DNA of 64,000 bases from Diphasiastrum complanatum (Eukaryota; Streptophyta; Lycopodiopsida; Lycopodiales; Lycopodiaceae), in NCBI GenBank assembly GCA_029204225.1, contig CM055108.1:12585955-12649954 (forward strand), given 5' to 3'. Positions 45,958-57,039 of this stretch are shown here, piece after piece. How positions within the stretch are numbered: the first letter of the stretch is position 1; each line of letters begins with the position of its first letter. A program made the position numbers and the translations under genes. The notes beneath the pieces were generated by a model, which made no database searches, had not been told where the DNA came from, and saw only the letters and a list, made by a program, of their open reading frames with translations.

Positions 45958-46541
45958 GGAGCTTTGGAAGCTAGGAAAGCGAGTTTTGAGGTACATCATT
46001 GGAACTCGAGATTTTGGCATATTGTATGAGGGATCATCACCTAATCTTTTTGGATTTTCAGATTTGGACTATGCTGGAGATGTAATGGATAGGAAATCCA
46101 TTAGTTCTTATTGTATTTTCATAGGTGATGGAGCTATATCATGGATGTCAAAGAAACAAGCCACTATCTCATTGTCATCTAGTGAGGCCGAGTACAAAGC
46201 TCTTACACATTGCACAAAGGAGATGGTATGGATCAAGAGGATGATCAAGGATCTTCACTTGCTGGATTTTTCAAAGAGCCCAATCATCTTTTGTGACAAT
46301 CAATCATCCCAAAGAATGGCATCCAATCCTATCTTTCATGCTAGGAGCAAGCATATTGAGATACAATATCATTTTGTGAGGGAGCGAGTCATTGCAAAGG
46401 AGGTGGAGCTTCAACATGTGTCTTCAAGGGAATATGTAGCTGATATCTTCACCAAAGCATTGGGAAAAGACTTGTTCATGAAGCATAGGACTTCACTTGG
46501 AGTATTATCAAAGTCTATGCTAAAACTAGTTGAAGAGGGAG
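45958..46541 (+). CDS. Copia B3 RNase H and polypurine tract
   Basis: 186-codon frame 45986-46546 with DLDYAGD, SWMSKKQATISLSSSEAEYK, CDNQSSQRMA and FTKALGKD. Acidic catalytic positions look conserved (the first motif reads DLD instead of DSD). The polypurine tract GAAGAGGGAG at 46532-46541 abuts the 3' LTR and primes plus-strand synthesis. Confidence 0.87.
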
Positions 46542-47181
46542 TGTGAAAGATTCAACTAGTTTCATCACATTTTGCAATATTTTCATATTTGGCATATTGA
46601 GGCCAAAACTTGTTTTAGACTTAGAGGTTGACTTTTCAAAGTTCATTAGTCTAAATTTCATTTGAATAAACACTTTTTGAAAGTGTGGGAAAGATAGAAT
46701 GCGAGTTTGAGTAGATTCAATTTGAATAAGTTGGGTACATTGAATCTAGACCCAAAATTGGTAAGGTTAGCATTTTGGTGGGAAAGCCAAGTGGCCAAAT
46801 AGGGTTTGGACCTGCTATAAAAGGATGTAACTCGTGGAGAGAGTCATATTCTCTCTTCTCTGTCTCATTTCATGCTTATACATGGTTCTCTTGGGTTCTA
46901 CTATCCATTGGTGCACTATCTTGGTGATTGCTTGCAATTCTATGTGTAGAATGATCTATATTTGCTATTTTTGGATTCACACGTGTGAAATACAGTAGCT
47001 TGCTGGTTTTGTACGGACAACAACAGTACATAATCATTTCATTCAAATTTGATCAAGTTCTATTAGTGTTTGCATCTCAAATTGTGTGTAGATGCTGATT
47101 TTTCTACATTGGTGAAATTGGTAGTGTGTAACCAAAGATCATTCAAGTAGATTGGATCTTAAGGATCTGAAATCTTTCACA
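46542..47181 (+). repeat. 3' LTR of Copia B3
   Basis: 640 bp with the same ends as the 5' LTR. The length difference comes mainly from loss of TTTCTCTTTC near 47129 and one added G. Confidence 0.95.
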
Positions 47182-48720
47182 AGTTGTACCTTCATGGAAT
47201 GGGGATGCTGACCAGCAAGCCCATCATGCATAGGTAATCAGGTGGAAGGTATCGAGTGTGGCCCTCATAAACCATCTTTCGTAGATGTTGTGAGTGACGT
47301 GCTTGCAAATGCTCACCACAAACGGGACATGCATTGTAGCCACTAGTTTGGAGCCCCACGTTGAGACAAAACAACCAACTTAATTGTGAGTCTAATGTTC
47401 GAATTGAAAGAAAAGTTATGAATACACATAAAATTTAATATAATATCATGAATCGAATCAATAGCAAGGATATCTCATCGGAACATTCATCCTAGAAAGT
47501 CGTGCATCGTCCACATCAAGATCCCCTTTACCACAAAAGCTCTTTGTCTCAGTGGTCTTGATATATCGCTCACTTGAACTCCTTGCCATAGAATCTTTAG
47601 CTCATCTACCAAGGGAGCCATATACACGTCCATATTTTTTGCCTTGTATTTTCCTGGGATAAAAAGGGCAAGCATTAGGTGTCCCTTCTTGATACTTAGC
47701 CAAGGGGGAATGTTGCAATTTACAAGCACAACCAGCCAAGTGGACCATGATGTGGAGCACAAATTGAATGGATTCACACCATCCATCACCAACCCCAAAT
47801 GCAAATGGCGAGGCTCATCCCTAAACTCATGCCAAGTAACATCCACATGCTTCCATGTTGGAGAATTGGCGGTTCTCATAGTATCGTCCAATGAATGATT
47901 GTTCGAATGCCATGTCATTAGCTCCATGATGGAATTACACTTAAACATGTAGTGTATCCTGGGTGATGGGCAAATGTCTTACCACCTTGGCGGATATGGT
48001 CGCTCCTTGTAAATCTTGACTATAGCGGTGTTCCCCACGTCGTGGACATGTGCTTGCCTCCTCAAACTCATCTCGATATAAGATGCAATCATTGGGACAT
48101 GCATGAATACTCTTGTAATCCATGTCGACTGTGGATAGCATTTTCTAGGCTTCTTGTCAAGATGCCGCCATGGTATTATTTGGAAGCAACATTTTTCTAA
48201 GCAAACTGTGACAAAATATTTATGTAATTAGCTATATATAGTTTCTCACGACACATGAAAAAATAAAATGAGATGAGAGTTTGTCTATAACACACAAGAA
48301 GCTAGCAAGCTTACCCAAATAACTCTGTGATGCTCGCATCTGACCACCCGTACTTAGTTTGCAAGTTCAAAAGTAACAAACAATCTTGCAACTTTGACAT
48401 TTGTCCACCCATGTACAAAGGAGTGGATGCCAAGTCACGCATTATCTCTTCTTCCCTTGTCAATGTGGCCTCGGGTGGGTATGTGAAGAATGCATCCATC
48501 CATGTCATCCATGTCATCCATGTCCTCCTTGTGATCATGCACTGTGAATGGCACATCCTCGTGTATTGTGTCTCTTTGGGACATATCTTCGTGCAAGTCC
48601 ACGGGTGGTGCATGCAAGGAAAGTGGTGGCTCTCGTGCGCTTGCACGTCTGAACCTTGTGGATTGCATGGCAACATCTAGTTGAATTCTCTGATAGTTAT
48701 ATGAATGTGAGTCAGCATCC
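47182..48720 (-). pseudogene. CACTA transposase TNP2, N-terminal half
   Basis: Minus-strand exons upstream of the B3 insertion. 48676-48311 ends EEEIMRDLASTPLYMGG, KLQDCLLLLNLQTKYGWSDA. After an intron, 48141-47941 reads MDYKSIHACPNDCILYRDEF, ASTCPRRGEHRYS, KVVRHLPI, which is the classic TNP2 CPNDC-Y-xx-E block. 47948-47487 has TWHSNNHSLDDTMR, PRHLHLGLVMDGVNPF and NCNIPPWLSIKKGHLML. 47374-47192 has QTSGYNACPVCGEHL and VYEGHTRYLPPD. All blocks are in family order and continue at 41420 across B3. Confidence 0.85.
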
Positions 48721-49499
48721 TACACAATACAAGTGCAACAACAATCAAGAACAACAAAATATTCTCTCCAATCGTGAAGACCACCAAGTACATACATGAT
48801 AAGGGTGCATGCAATCATGTTTCTTAGTGATACAAAGTGCTTTGTAAATCAGAAATCACCGAAGAACTGACTTCGGGCCTCACAAACAATGACTCTGACT
48901 CAATCTGTCCATATATGCAAATGAGTGGTATAGTAATATGTTGCTCTCATTGCAGTGCATACTTACATCATGTACATGGGCATGGTATTCTTTGGTATAG
49001 TCGGGCCTCTGATCTAATATGTGATGGTCCTGCCTCATCATCTGAAAAAGAAGAACATGAACTCTCCATTTGCATCGGTGCACCTTGACAGTTGACAATG
49101 GATGCAACACATAATTAGAGATGATTTGCAATACATAAAACAAATGAAATGAATACACCGAGATGAATACAAGACATGTTTTTAAATACTAATTTTGTGT
49201 CTTGTGCTAGTCTCTTGATTTTTCTTTTACAAGATAAGTTAAATGAAATTTTTTGACAAACAATATTGTTCAACCTAGCTTAGTTGTATGGCACTTACTT
49301 GAATTGTTAGAACTTTGTCATGAATATGATGGTGAGCTATGGCGCTGGCGGTTCTAGGCATCTCGATGTATAAATTCAAGATAGGTCTAATTAAATCCAT
49401 AATCATTGTTTGTGACAAGGCCAACTACAATCTTGTGATCCATGCTTATTGTTTGTGACAAGGCTAACTGCAATCTTTTGACGAGCAAGGCTAGCCATG

Positions 49500-50735
49500 T
49501 AATGAACTCCTACATTCTCGGCATGCCCACTTTCACCCCTCACATTTTTCCTCCCTCTGGACCCACTGCCACTTAGGGTGACTATCCTCCCGACTTTACT
49601 TCATGGGGTCACATTTCACTATGGGATTCTCAACACACTCCCCTCTAGTCACCCCTTGGCTATTCTCCCACTAGCAATTCTCCCCTCGGTACTCTCCCCC
49701 CTGGCTATTCTCCATCGAGTACATTACGTACACCCCACATCATCAGTATTCTCCCATCGGCGGGGCCTCTCCCATACCTGAGGCCACTCCCGCAGACACT
49801 CCCAGGGCCACATCTCCCATATTAGAGGCCACCCCCATAGACACTCCCATGGCCACATCTCCACTAGCTGCCATCCCGTCATTGTATGACATAGACAGGA
49901 ATAGTTACATAATTGAGAATAATCGTGGTAAGAGGGTCATCACACGCATGAGGGAGCTCATGTATATATACTTTTCCAAAGACATATTTCATGACTGGCA
50001 TGATGTAAGTAATGACCGCAAGAATCATGTTGTTGATTAGCTGCGTAGTGAGTTCCCAATCCCATCCGAGGAAATGGAGTTTGCACGAAAATGGATGAGG
50101 AGCCGCACGGGATTCGTGCTCAACCACAGCAAATCGGAGATCTGAGATGCAGTGAGATCCGGAAAAGGTAGGCCCTCCTACATGGAGAAAGATGACTGGA
50201 AGTATGCAAAGAGAAAATATAAAGATAATCCAGATCATTCAAGCAACAGCGAGAGGCAGCCAGAGTTTGATTAGAGACCACGGGCGCTTCTCACTTAGGC
50301 AGTGGCGACGATGGATATTTTTGAGCCCACTTTGTAAGTACCCTAAAACCTTAAGTGAAATTTGAATATTCATTGTTTTCTTTTGAGGTCATCGTTTGAC
50401 ACCTTAGAATAAAATGTTGTTTTTATATGATCAAAATTTGGAATGTTTGTGCAATGATCTACCGTGGCGCGACATGACGAGTATATGTATGCATATGCCC
50501 ACAATATGCAAGCATTACTTGGTTATTGGAGAGGTAGGGCGTGCAGATAAATTGGAATGCTGCTCCTTAGGTATGACATCAAATACATTTTTTGCTTAAA
50601 TTTGTTATTCTCTCCCACTCTCATACCATTTTTCAAAAGACTAATTCATGTGTCTTGCGTGTGCAGTAACAACAAGTCTCACCTGATGAATATGATGAGA
50701 ATGGATCAGATAGATCTAGATAGTGTTTTAGCTCT
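49500..50735 (+). pseudogene. CACTA second gene, TNP1 / Transposase_24-like
   Basis: Plus strand. A Pro/Thr/Ser-rich leader (about 49510-49860) is followed by a 63-codon frame from 49849 (RNSYIIENNRGKRVITRMRE, DWHDVSND) and, past a TAG, LRSEFPIPSEEM, RKWMRSRTGFVLNHSKSEI, GKGRPSYMEKDDWKYAKRKY and SSNSERQPEFD. This order (FPxxW-like, rxRS.., RP.y....W, S..NR) matches plant En/Spm second proteins that bind subterminal repeats. A last exon after a CAG acceptor near 50668 reads QVSPDEYDENGSD. It is transcribed away from TNP2, with about 800 bp between them. Confidence 0.6.
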
Positions 50736-51185
50736 ATAGCTAGCCTTTCTATGTTTATAGATACTTATGTATATGTTTTTACATCTATCATTTCAATTGG
50801 TACATTTGCCAGGGTCATATCGATATAGCTAGTTTGTATGTATTTTTGAATCCAAACTAGTTATGTAATTGATTTGTATTTGGCTCTAAACGATGTAGAA
50901 ATGTTTAATTTGTTTGTTTTAAACTGCAATTATTCACATGTATTGACTCGCACGACATGTAATAATTTATGGTATTTGTGATTATTATGGTGTAATGTAA
51001 TTTATTTATCCATGGTTAAATGTAAAGAGTCACTTATTTTGTTCGACCTTAAACCCTAGTCTCATTAAATTATTTGAATTTATTTCTTGCACTCATTAAC
51101 TCTATAGTGTTGTATTTTCTAAAACTATCTTTTATTGCTTGCAACAATTATCCCATACGTATCCTCAATGTCTCATGACACATCT
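50736..51185. other. AT-rich 3' flank, no gene recognised
   Basis: About 450 bp of AT-rich non-coding sequence after the TNP1-like gene. Probably its 3' untranslated or intron sequence. Confidence 0.35.
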
Positions 51186-51812
51186 CCAAGTCACGGATCC
51201 GGCCGATGTCGTGGGTCATCCCATTTTTCATCCATGAGTGACGATGAGGTCCTCAGTTATATGGATGGGATGTCTCCTTCACATGCAGGAGGATCATGGA
51301 GAGAGTAAGGGCTTGTTCGAAGGCACGAATTTCCAGCAGGTTGCCCACTACCCGTCCACATTATTTCGTTCTAAGGGGATCCAGTCCCCACTACCTACTT
51401 GAGATCCAGTCCCCGACCGAGGTTTTCCCCCCTTCCACGAGGGTCTATCTGGCAGGAGACCCTCCCCCACACACTCTAATGCCAATGCCTCTTCCTGATA
51501 TTCCGGCTGGAAAATGAGAGATCGTAGGAGGAGTTGCCTCAACGGCGGCTCTTGTTGTGGCGGTGATGTCGATGATGTCGTGCTTCAGAGGTGGCCTCGA
51601 GTCTAGCACATCCATCTAGCAGGCCTCATTGTAGGGATTCCTTACTTTGAGAAACCCTAACTCGAGAAGCAATGCGGTCTGTCACACCTGATTATCCCAA
51701 CACCCCCATACTCTCTCCTCACATTTTTCCTTCTTCGGTACCCACGCCCCCTATTTGGCCAGGCCACTTCACCCATTTTTTTCTCCCATTCAGACCCATG
51801 TTGGTTACACTC
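51186..51812 (+). pseudogene. Pro-rich TNP1-like leader, second copy
   Basis: Opens SHDTSPSHGSGRCRGSSHF and SDDEVLSYMDGMSPSHAG, a Ser-rich start like those of CACTA second proteins, then Pro-rich text. The word CTCACATTTTTCCTTCTTCG near 51719 repeats CTCACATTTTTCCTCCCTCT at 49540 with similar flanks, which links this to the leader of the 49.5 kb gene. It is cut at about 51812 by the Copia C element. Confidence 0.4.
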
Positions 51813-52105
51813 CCACTCAAGTAGACTTCTTCATCTAGCTCACCATGTAAGAACATTGTCTTTTCGTCCATGATGTGAATCCTGAGACCATAAGTGTTGC
51901 ATATGCAAATAGCAGGCATAGGGACGAATGTTTCATGACAGAAGAGAAGGTCTCAACATAGTCGATACCATATTTTTGAGAAAAACCCTTCGCTACAAGT
52001 TTGGCTTTATACTTTGAAATATTTCCATTCGATCCATACTTCAGCTTGTATACCCACTTGCATTGTATAGTCTTTCGCTTATCTGGTAATGGCTGCAATG
52101 TCCAT
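51813..52105 (-). pseudogene. Duplicate Copia C RT start
   Basis: Minus strand: VWTLQPLPDKRKTIQCKWVY, GNISKYKAKLVAKGFSQKYG, IDYVETFSSVMKHSS, then DEKTMFLHGELDEEVYL in a second frame. It repeats the beginning of the RT already present at 53240-52900 and is joined directly behind the RNase H of that copy, so it is a partial second copy in the same direction. It ends at about 51813. Confidence 0.8.
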
Positions 52106-53524
52106 ACCTAACTGAGCCACTGACCCAAAGAATTGCTGCTCCTGACGCGATGGTGCATCCTTCTGAGACACTTTTACAGGCGTCCTTGAGAGATTCCCAG
52201 CTAGCATCACTGTAGGAAAGCATCTAGAACCCTACATCACGACAATAACACAAACCATAATTCTATGTTAATTGAAGATATTGCAAAATTCGTTTTGCAA
52301 TCTTCCAATGTGTCGACCTGGGATTCGTGCAGAATTGGCTCATCCTGAACACAGCATAAGTAATGTCATGACATGTGTTATCTGCAAGGTACAGCAGTGA
52401 TCCTATCAGTTTTCTATAAGTATGAGCTGCATCAATTCTTTCTTTGCTTCAGTCTTTGAACAATTTTCGTTCATCAGTACTGTTCCTACGAGCATTGGAG
52501 TATTCATTCCTTTGCAATTCAACATCTTGAAATCCTCTAGGATTTTTGGGGTGTATCTGGACTGATGAAGGTACAACTTACCTCCCTCGTAGTCCCTTTC
52601 AATCTATAAGCCATGGTAACACCTAGCCTCTACCAAATCTATTGTTTCGAGATGCAGTCATTCTTCACTTCAGCAATCAGCTTCTCACTCTTGTAGAGTA
52701 TCAGAGTGTCATCCACATACATAGCCACAATGATGATCTTTCCATCTGTAATTCTCACATACACATTGGAATAAGCCATAAGTGGCTTGAATTCTATGGA
52801 TTTTTGAGCTTGATCTATCTTTTTGTACCATTGTCGAGCTGACTGCTTCAGACCATAGATACTCCTGTGCATTCTGCATGCATAATCCAGAAGTGAATTC
52901 GAGACATAACCTAGGGGTTGATCCATGTGAACCTCTTTGTCTAACTCACCCTGCAAGAAGGTTGTCTTCTCGTCCACAATGTGGATCCTGAGGTCATAAG
53001 CAGCTGCATACGCAACTAACAAACGTAGGGACGAATGTTTCATGACAAGAGAGAAGGTTTCAGAATAATCAATACCATATCTCTGAGAGAATCCCTTCAC
53101 TACTAGTCTTGCCTTATATTTCGAAACATCTCCATCTGGTCCATACTAGCTTATAAGCTTATTTGCATTTTACAGCCTTTCGCTTATTTGGTAGTGGCTG
53201 CAACGTCCATACCTGGTTCTTTCTCATGGATTCCATCTCCTAGTTCATGTCTTGGATCCATTTGTCCTTTTTTGGACATTCAATTGTCTCCTCGAATGTC
53301 TGTGGTTCGCCACTGAATCCACAAAATTCTTTAGATGTGGAAGCAGAGCTGCCTGGCACATATCTTGTTGGCGCTCTTTGTTGTCTTGTTGACCTTCTAG
53401 GAGATCCTCCTGGAACTGCAATGCCTTTGTCAGAAGTTGTTCGACTGCCTACATTTGAGCAAATGTGTGTGTAGTTCAACACCTGACACATAGGAGGTGA
53501 TCCTAGACTCAGAAGATACCTCAC
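52106..53524 (-). pseudogene. Copia C linker, reverse transcriptase and RNase H
   Basis: From 53524: linker (SPRRSTRQQRAPTRY, KDKWIQDMN), RT start VWTLQPLPNKRKAVKCK with stops, then a 153-codon frame 53100-52639: MKGFSQRYGIDYSETFSLVM, DEKTTFLQGELDKEVHM, YGLKQSARQWY and the catalytic AMYVDDTLIL with both Asp residues. Later frames give LEDFKMLNCKGMNTPML, RTP and the RNase H block SYSDASWESLKDACKSVSEG (52223 on), ending at about 52110 with GAAILWVSGS. Several stops break the chain, but the YVDD core is intact. Confidence 0.82.
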
Positions 53525-53534
53525 ACTTCATCAC

Positions 53535-54965
53535 ATCAAGACAAATTATGTTTGATTTTCGAAGTGCTGATCCATCAAGGTTCATTGTTCTTGGAGATGG
53601 ATCCAAATATCAAGTGAATGGTATTGGTTCACTATGGCTCAATATGAATGGCAGAGACAAATGACTCGAAGATGTTCTGTTCGTGCCTACATTGTAGTAG
53701 GACTTGCTTTCTATGGCATGAATAGCTGATGTAGGGATGCGTGTTACGTTCTCGGACAAAGCATGCAATGTTATTGATGCCAATACCAGTATCTTGATCA
53801 CTCAAGATAGAAGAAAAGGTAATCTATATCACCTGAAGGTACGCTTACCTGTAGATCAAGTGCATCAGACTCATGATGATTCGCTAGACACTCTATGGCA
53901 CAGGAGACTATGCCATATGAATTCGATGGCACTTTACCAAGCAAACCATCATGGAGCAATAACAGGGGTCAGCATCTCGAATGCAAACAATTCGACCACC
54001 TGTGATGCATGCCTGAAGGGTAAGATGTCATGCACTCCATTTGTCAAGGACTCCTACAAAACGACTAAGATTCTAGAGTTAGTCCATTCTAACATTTGGG
54101 GGCCTTTCAATGTGATCTCAGTAGGAAGCTCAAAATATCACATTACCTTCATTGATGATTATAGTAAATTTGTCAGAGTGTATTTTATTCAGAATAAATC
54201 AGAAGCCCTTGACAAATTCACAGAGTATGTGAATTGAGCAGAGAGATGCACTGGCAACAAAGTGAAGCAGATTAGGACAGATCAAGGTGGCGAATACATC
54301 TCAAATTGCTTTACTGACTTTTGCAATGATCGTGGTATCATTCATAGAAGGATCGTAGCTTACACACCGTAGCACGATGGTGTTGCAGAATGAAAGAATA
54401 GAATTCTGATGGAAACTGCCAGATGCATGATGGCCTACTCAAAAGTTCCAAGAGTACTGTGGGCTAAAGCAGTAGATATAGCTGCTTATATTCATAATAG
54501 GATGGGAAAGTCTAGTGTTCCTCACACAAAACCACACAAATTATGGTGGGGTAAAAAGCCCAACCTGTCTTACATCAGAATCTTTGGCTATGCAGCTTAT
54601 CCACGTATCCCTGATAAGCTTCGAAAGAAACTTGATGAGAAAGCTGAACATGGATATTTGGTAGGATATGACAACAATTCGTCATACTACAGAGTCTATA
54701 TGCTAGACATGAACACTGTGAAAATAGTCAGGGATGTCAGATTTGATGAGAGCAAAACAATGGCTAACGATGATCCTATCAGCTATGAAGTTCTGGAAAG
54801 ACAGTACTATGATCTGCTGCCAGTGACAAAGGGAGTAGAAGACGAACACGGAAACAAAGATTTTCGAGTCGCTTCGCATTCAATTGACGAATATAAGAAA
54901 AAAAATCGAGAGGCAGTCTTATGCTACATTGTTTTTAAACCAAGATGGTTTTGGATCTAGCAGAG
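53535..54965 (+). pseudogene. Copia C protease end to integrase, inverted in place
   Basis: Plus strand, opposite to the rest of the element. FDFRSADPSRFIVLGDGSKY (protease end), 166-codon frame 53737-54237 with LWHRRLCHMNSMALYQ, CDACLKGKMSC, FIDDYSKFVRVYF; after TGA, IRTDQGGEYISNCF; two more stops around HDGVAE-KNRILME; then the 183-codon frame 54409-54960 with AYIHNRMGKSSVPHTKPH, IFGYAAYPRIPDK, GYLVGYDNNSSYYRVYM and VRDVRFDESK. Integrase D, D and E codons can still be seen. If the segment is flipped, its end joins the linker at 53524 and restores normal Copia order. Confidence 0.85.
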
Positions 54966-54976
54966 CAGACAATCGC

Positions 54977-56165
54977 GAATTACAAGAGTGGTAGATTAGC
55001 CACGATCTAGAATACTTCGGCTGATGTCATAATATCTGATCAAATGTTTGTATTCCTTGGTATTTGACTGATCTTCTTGGTTGTTCATGGAGCAAGAAAG
55101 ATTTTGTGTCACAAAACAATTTTGTGTCATGTATCGCAAAATTGTTCGTGAACAATTTTATTTTTTGTGTCTTTTCTGTCAAAAATGGAGTGGAGGACAT
55201 TTTGTTTCTTCATGGATCTGATAGCTTTACGGCTATATCAGACTATAAGAAGTTCTGACTACCAATTTTGAAGCTCTGATACCACTGATGGGAATCAGGC
55301 TCTGACTACTACTCATGAGAATTGAGCTCTAAAACCATTGATGTGAATCGAATGACAAAACAAAATGCGAATAAATTCGGATGGAGTTTACATATGTTTG
55401 CTAGTCACTGTCTGCTATATCATTCCTACAATCCTCCAGAATGTAGAAAGACACTATTGACCTACGTTTTAGTTAATTCAGCATTCAACAAAAATGAACT
55501 TATGTGCAAAATAGATAAGACAAGCGAATGAGATACACGAACAATAACCAGTCAATAATTCAATTGAGATCAGACAATTTAGAATGATATGTGCATAATA
55601 GCTACAACATCATCTATTGATCCCCTTGGTTTAAGCACTGTGTGACAGACCCACACAGCACATTGGTGTGAGAGAAGCGATGTTCTCCCATGAACAGTGT
55701 CTCGCTTACTAGTGAATTTCTTATATCTTTGTGGATCCTGTTTTTAAAATTGTCTCGCTCACTAGCGGACTTCTCTATTCTCTATTTTGTCTATCTGGTC
55801 TTCTATGTCATTGGTGCATCTAGCAACTGCATATATTTAGAATAACATTCTTGATTAGATAGATTAAACAATCTAACACTATTCTCAGGTTACAAGAGCG
55901 GCATATTAGGCACGTCCTAACACTCTTATGCTGATGTCATCATATCATATCAGGAAACTGTATTCCATGGTACTTGTTTAATCTTCCTGGTTCTTGTGTG
56001 CGTCAGGTTCAAAAGTATTCGACCTTCGTGTGTCACAAACATTGTCCTTTCACGTCATTTGACCTTCTCCTGTTGTTCGTGAACATTTTGTTCTCGAGGT
56101 CTTCGTTTTCGAGATCTTCGATATTCTTTCGTCAAGTTGGGAGTCGAGAGCTAGCAGAGCTTTGG
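54977..56165 (-). repeat. Copia C 5' leader, primer site and LTR region
   Basis: On the minus strand TGGTATCAGAGC (55284-55273) is an initiator-Met primer site. A decayed second copy TGGTTTTAGAGC lies 53 bp upstream (55337-55326), within a duplicated stretch. Sequence at higher coordinates is presumably LTR. A segment of about 230 bp occurs twice in direct orientation, at 54977-55200 and 55888-56120 (shared words TTACAAGAG, GCTGATGTCAT, TTGTTCGTGAACA). LTR limits cannot be fixed by eye. Confidence 0.55.
55273..55284 (-). promoter_or_regulatory. Primer-binding site of Copia C
   Basis: Reverse complement TGGTATCAGAGC, identical to the B3 site. It shows that the element reads on the minus strand, in conflict with the plus-strand integrase segment next to it. 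Confidence 0.8.
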
Positions 56166-57035
56166 TAATAGAAACACTTTTGCAGTAATACGAACCTCAG
56201 CATGTAATGTGCATATGTGAATATTTTTTAATGGAATTGGCAGAACACTTTTCATATTGTAGCAATCCCAAATTCATATTGTAGCAATCCTTCATGGATA
56301 AAGACATGGATGCTTAGATGTTGCCCCATGATGCTTTGATGTTGCCCCATGAGAGACATTACTTATACATACATTTCAATGTTTTCAACTCCTTTACAAG
56401 GTGCCATTGAATTTAAAAACTTCCATGGTTTTTTACTGTAAACTTTTACCCTCCAAATGTCTCTTTATAGTCTTGCCATAATTTGTTCGTGAAAATATCC
56501 ATGAAAGTATTTTATGGTCCTCTTTCAAGACCTGTAGAGAAGCAAGTAATGCATGACATATTAATAAAAAATGGCAATGTATGAAATTTTAATAACGATA
56601 CTTAAAATATTCAATCTGAGTAGTAGAGACATTGAATCTAGTCACAATAATAGTACGATTTTTTATTATGGAGGAAAACCAAAGTTTGAACTTAGGTTTG
56701 GACTTGTTATAAAAGGATGTACTGGCACTGATCAAAATTCAACACATAAGATTCTACGAAAGGCTTTACCTTGAACCAACAAGCCAAACAAGAAGTTGTT
56801 ATCATGATTCATGGAGACCGCTCTAATTGATCTTCTACATACAATATTGTGGTCCATTTCACTCTATATGATGTTTTGTATATAACTCCTTCAAAGAAAG
56901 GCCTTTACTCATTTATGCAAATACACTAAAGATGGGCAATGCTCAAAGGGTAGTTGATATTCTCCTCTTACACATTTAATGAGAGGAAGATTGACATTGT
57001 CCAAGACTACATCTACTTTAGAGACTAGAGTCAAG
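56166..57035. other. AT-rich spacer with small repeats and an LTR scrap
   Basis: No gene seen. Two small direct repeats: TTCATATTGTAGCAATCC (twice, about 56250 and 56272) and GATGTTGCCCCATGA (twice, about 56317 and 56337). The piece 56627-56722 (GACATTGAATCTAG ... TTGGACTTGTTATAAAAGG) is a decayed part of the Copia B LTR including its TATA box, plus strand. Confidence 0.6.
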
Positions 57036-57039
57036 GTGT

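Larger units (their letters stand above)
41528..47181 (+). mobile_element. Copia element B3, complete two-LTR non-autonomous copy
   Basis: The only element in the window with both LTRs: 5' LTR 41528-42176, primer site, 600 bp leader, gag-protease-integrase 42777-44820, foreign module 45067-45957, RNase H 45958-46541, polypurine tract and 3' LTR 46542-47181. It is 5654 bp long and interrupts a minus-strand TNP2 gene. The LTRs differ by roughly twenty substitutions and two small indels by eye, so insertion is not very recent. Flanks TATTG (41523-41527) and AGTTG (47182-47186) agree at only three of five positions, so no clean target duplication remains. Confidence 0.92.

Noticed and set aside
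48327-48680. 117-codon plus-strand frame
   Set aside because: Antisense to TNP2 exon sequence with clear transposase motifs.
49879-50238. 119-codon minus-strand frame
   Set aside because: Antisense shadow of the TNP1-like coding region, which has family motifs on the plus strand.
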